Origin: Malus domestica
Taxonomy: Eukaryota; Streptophyta; Magnoliopsida; Rosales; Rosaceae
Direction: 5' to 3'
DNA length: 64,000 nt
Assembly: GCF_042453785.1 (NCBI RefSeq)
Contig: NC_091669.1
Coordinates: 30,583,001 to 30,647,000, forward strand
The translations under genes were made by a program, and so were the position numbers. Under the pieces are notes generated by a model. It had not been told where the DNA came from and made no database searches. It saw only the letters and a program-made list of their open reading frames with translations. Every line of letters begins with the position of its first letter. Within the stretch, counting starts at the first letter, position 1. This document shows positions 60,422 to 64,000 of the stretch, piece after piece.

Positions 60422-63400
60422 TAGGAGTGGGCACGGTTTGGTTTGGTGCGGTTTTGAGTGAAACCAAAACCAAAACCGCAAGTTTTTGCGGTTTGGTTTG
60501 GTGCGGTTTTGAAGCTAAAACCGAAATGAAACCAAACCATTTGGTGCGGTTTGGTTTGGTTTCAAACGGTTTTGGTTTGGTTTTGTTGTATGCAAAAACT
60601 ATTATAGTTACCTAATTGATGACAACAAAATTCATATCCACAAGAACCACAACAAAATAATTCAACTTGAGGCAACTAAGAGCACATCAAATCCGATGCC
60701 AGTACCGCAAACCCAAACATAAAAAAATTCTAATAACTTTGGTTTTGGTAGAACCTACAAATCAAACTATGTGAAATTTTTTTAATAACAAAAGGTGGTA
60801 GATGTGTTTTAGTAAAGTGGCAAACACACAGAAAGTGTAACATAAAGAAAGTCCCAGTAACTACAATTCTGGGTGATCACAACCAATACAAGTGCAGTTT
60901 GAAGAGCACTTTTTGGCTTACTAAGCCAAAGCCTTCCCACAAAAAGTCAAACTGTAATTGTAGATGAGATTATCAAGGACTTGCCCAACATGCGGTATGT
61001 TTAATGACTTCCTTGCCTCACTGCATCAGAAATTCACGATTGGCATTAAGTTTAGGGTCTGATAAATAACCAATAATCAATGCTATCATAACATTGCTTA
61101 TATCCAATACATAATCCAAGTGTTTCACCAATAAATAGTAAAAACAGAGCAGAGCAGAAACTGGGAACACACCATATAGTGCTGAAAACTACATTGTATG
61201 CTCTCTTTGTTACTGTCATAGGAAAGTATGAATAGCCAAACACTACTTCATAAGCTAAACTAAAAGTAAAACAGTTTGGCATCATTAATGATTGTAGTTA
61301 GAATTTTCTTAAACATAACCAGTTAAGGAGACGGAGGAAAGTTTTCAGCACTAAAAAAATAATTCATACCACAACAAAATAATTCAACTTGATGATGACA
61401 ATATTAAAATTTAACTTGAAATAAAGTTCAACATTAAAAATCAAAATACCATAAGGTTTAGGACACTTACTTTGCATCATTCAAGTTTCAAACTTTTGCC
61501 TTTCCCTTTCCTTTTGCACACTTACTAGCCGAAGGTTTAGGAGGTATTTGAACTTGTGAGCGGGTTTGAGAAGCCGATACTTGGGAAGACCTTGCACGTT
61601 GTAAATTTGAAAACAATGGATGGGAAGCCATTGATCCTTGTGCACTAGAACTTTTTGATTGACTTGGAGTTGGAGCTTGTTGTGATTGTGGATTAAGAGT
61701 AAGAGAGGCGAGAGTTGAGGTTGATTTGGCCACCTCTACATAATACAAAACATAAACAATATAAATCACATTAGTTGTTAGAAACTTTAAAAAACATACA
61801 AAAGAACAAAATATATTGAAAAAGAAAACTAAGAAAGTTCTTTAACTTGAAATGATATACTTACCCGATTCAATACTTTCATAGAACTCAATGTGCTCAA
61901 CCGAAGGTGCATCATCCTCCAAAGTAATAATGCTATCGCCCCTCAACCAATTTTGCATGCATATCAAGGCCTCTACCGATTTAGGAGTTAAAGAACTCCT
62001 AAAATATGAAATTACTCGACCCCCGGTGCTAAAAGCACTCTCCGATGCCACGGTAGAGACTTGAATAGCAAAAATATCTTTTGCAATGGCGGCCAAGATA
62101 GGATACTTAGTACCATTCATCTTCCACCATAAGAGAATGTTAAAATGCTTCGTGGACTCCTCTTTTGTAATTTGCACCAAAGGATCCAACAAATACGAGT
62201 CCACCTCATCTCTCACCACTTTCTCATCACTATCTTCAACAAAATGCATCCATTCATCAACAAGATCATCTTCCATTGACACCACATCGGATGAAGTAGA
62301 AGAATATTGTGCTTGTGAAGGGCCTTTCTTCATGTGTTTTCCACCTTCAACATTAGGGGCATATGCATCATAAAGGGCATGCAATAGATCTTTTACTTCA
62401 TTAGCTTTCAATTGTGCCTCAAAATCGGAAAGTTTCTTTTTAAAGAGTTGTGTGACATGCCTCAACTTGAACCTTGGATCCAAAACAAGTCCAATCACAA
62501 TTAGAGGGTTCAATTTATGGTATGAGTCAAAATATTTTTCATATTTTGATCTCATGTCGGAAGCCATGGCCTTCAATAATTGCTCCGAAGGTAGACCAAC
62601 TTGCATGTTGGCTTGAGACTCCAAATTATTTATAGCGGTCTCTATTTTTATGATATCATGGAGGCCGGTATGAACTGTGGGATGTGTAGAAGCACTAACC
62701 CTCAAAGTCACATCATAGAACACCCGTAAAAACTTGACAAAAGCTTCCACCTTGAGCCAATCTTCTTCCGTAGGTGGTCCAACCCTTTTCCTCCCTTTAA
62801 TTTGGCAAGCAATAATCACCCCATCTTCATCTTTTTCATCTTCAACTTCCTTAAAGTAAGCCACAAAGGGACTTTCTACATCCTCCGCCATAGTGGCAAA
62901 GGCCTTCTTAAACTTCAAAGCTACATCCAACATAACAAATGTAGAATTCCACCGAGTAGGACAATCAAGGCAAACCGTTGCTTTGCACGTCAACTTCACC
63001 AAATTCACGGCTTGCCTAAAAAACTCCAATCTTTGTGGAGAGCTCCTAACAAACCTCACACAATTTCTTATAGCTAAAAGACCATTCTTTAGCCTCTTCA
63101 TCCCATGACTCACAATTATGTTGGTTATGTGAGCGATGCATCGTACATGTAAATACTTGCCACCTAAAATAGCCTGTGAATTTTCCCACCTATTCATTTT
63201 TGCCATAAGTTGATCCAAAGCAACTTTATTTGCGGAAGCATTGTCCATTGTGATTGTCATAACTCTATCTATCCCCCATTCCAACAAGCAATTTTCAATT
63301 AACTTTGCAATTGTGGTTCCATAGTGGTTAGGAATAACACAAAAGTTTATGATCCTCTTGTGCATATTCCATTCATCATCAATGAAGTGTGCAGTAAGAA

Positions 63401-64000
63401 CCATATAATTGATATTTTGTGTGCTTGTCCAAGTGTCGGTGGTGAGACAGATTCTATGCCCACTTAAGTTTTTCTTCAAAGAAGTCTTCCATTCTTCATA
63501 CATGTTGAGAAAAGTTCTAACAAGTGTTCTTCTAGAAGGCACATTAAACAATGGAATACCAACAGCACAAAAAAGCCGAAACCCCATCTTATCAACGGTA
63601 CTAAATGGCATCTCATCTATGACTACCATCTTGACACATGCTTCTAATACATTAACTTGTGAAAAGCCAATAGCGACTACATTGTTATCTTTACTCTTAT
63701 CCCCAACCAACACTTTTTGCTTTTTACATTTGTTCCCTTGATAAAATCTACAATATTTTTCAATGTGGTGTTTCATAGTTGAGGTGCCATTTACTCTCGG
63801 TTCAGCTGCATAGTCACCATCATTGCTCTTTTTCGGGCAATAATTACACTTAGCTCTCCTAAGTTTTTTATCCACCCAAACTTCCTCCCCCTTATCATTG
63901 ATTGTTTTCACTTTTTTCGTCACGTAGTATGTTGTAAAATGCTCCCAAACCCAACTACGCTTTCTTGAATCAGAGTTACTTACTTGTGCATCATCTTCAC
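60422..64000 (-). mobile_element. hAT DNA transposon, left end to window edge
   Basis: The left terminus TAGGAGTGGGCACGG is followed by a dense array of GGTTTGGTTTGGTGCGG-type subterminal repeats (60435-60590). The minus-strand transposase gene fills 61488-64000. The right terminus lies outside the window. 60600-61480 is presumed 3' non-coding DNA of the element. Length in window is about 3.6 kb. Confidence 0.85.
61488..64000 (-). CDS. hAT transposase (BED finger, RICESLEEPER-like), N-terminus off window
   Basis: Cut-and-paste DNA transposase acting in the nucleus. Exon 64000-61865 is open to the window edge (712 codons). A GGGTAAGT donor at 61864 and a TATGTAG acceptor before 61735 add a second exon, 61735-61488, rich in Ser and Gln with a basic end (KCAKGKGKAKV). 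N-terminally, SWVWEHF then CNYCPKK and STMKHHIEKYC form a BED zinc finger. The RNase-H-like core shows the first catalytic Asp in LTTDTWTS and the second in TITMDNASANK. The C-terminal hATC dimerisation block is complete (LLWWKMNGTKYPILAAIAKD, then STVASESAFSTGGRVI, SSLTPKSVEALICMQNWL). No stop or frameshift is visible, so this may be a functional or very young copy. The nominal start at 63923 is a GTG inside the frame; the real start is beyond the window. Confidence 0.9.

Overview
This window looks like nuclear DNA of a flowering plant, most likely a rosaceous tree of the apple/pear type. The evidence is AT-rich intergenic DNA, split genes with GT-AG introns, single-copy plant genes far apart, and a dense load of MITEs, hAT elements, tRNA-derived SINEs, RTE-type LINE tails and 5S-rRNA-bearing Cassandra TRIMs. 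The family assignment rests on remembered repeat types and was not searched.

Six host genes are supported. In order: a plastid riboflavin synthase (4877-5701, +, one exon); an uncharacterised 79-residue protein with a conserved-looking C-terminus (9745-10587, +, two exons); a LORELEI-like GPI-anchored co-receptor (15669-17342, -, three exons, 168 aa); an RMA-type membrane-anchored RING E3 ubiquitin ligase (42955-43731, +, with a probable 5'UTR intron); and two related P-class PPR proteins (48435-50936 and 54719-56925, both -, one intron each at the identical codon position). From memory, Arabidopsis has riboflavin synthase, LLG2 and a PPR gene side by side (At2g20690-20710) and RMA2 next to LLG3 (At4g28270/28280). 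The window therefore looks like an ancestral block that survives split between two Arabidopsis regions.

The rest is mobile DNA in several layers. 1-4.6 kb: the end of a hAT element, an LTR relic, a Mutator-like MITE with compound inverted repeats, and a Harbinger-type MITE with an internal minisatellite. 11-15.4 kb: a segmental duplication split by an RTE LINE tail, two MITEs and a SINE. 17.6-41 kb: a 24 kb gene-free stretch with small MITEs, a 43-bp LINE-tail insertion with target duplication, a solo LTR holding a hAT MITE, an inverted Cassandra cluster, a second Mutator-like copy and a complete two-LTR Cassandra. 51-53 kb: a non-autonomous LTR element inside a SINE. 57-64 kb: LTR relics holding a 1.2-kb non-autonomous hAT, then a hAT with an uninterrupted transposase frame that runs off the right edge.

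The host genes do not form a pathway. They cover plastid flavin synthesis, cell-surface receptor-kinase signalling, membrane ubiquitination and organellar RNA handling. Exon borders were placed by eye from splice consensus and reading-frame continuity.
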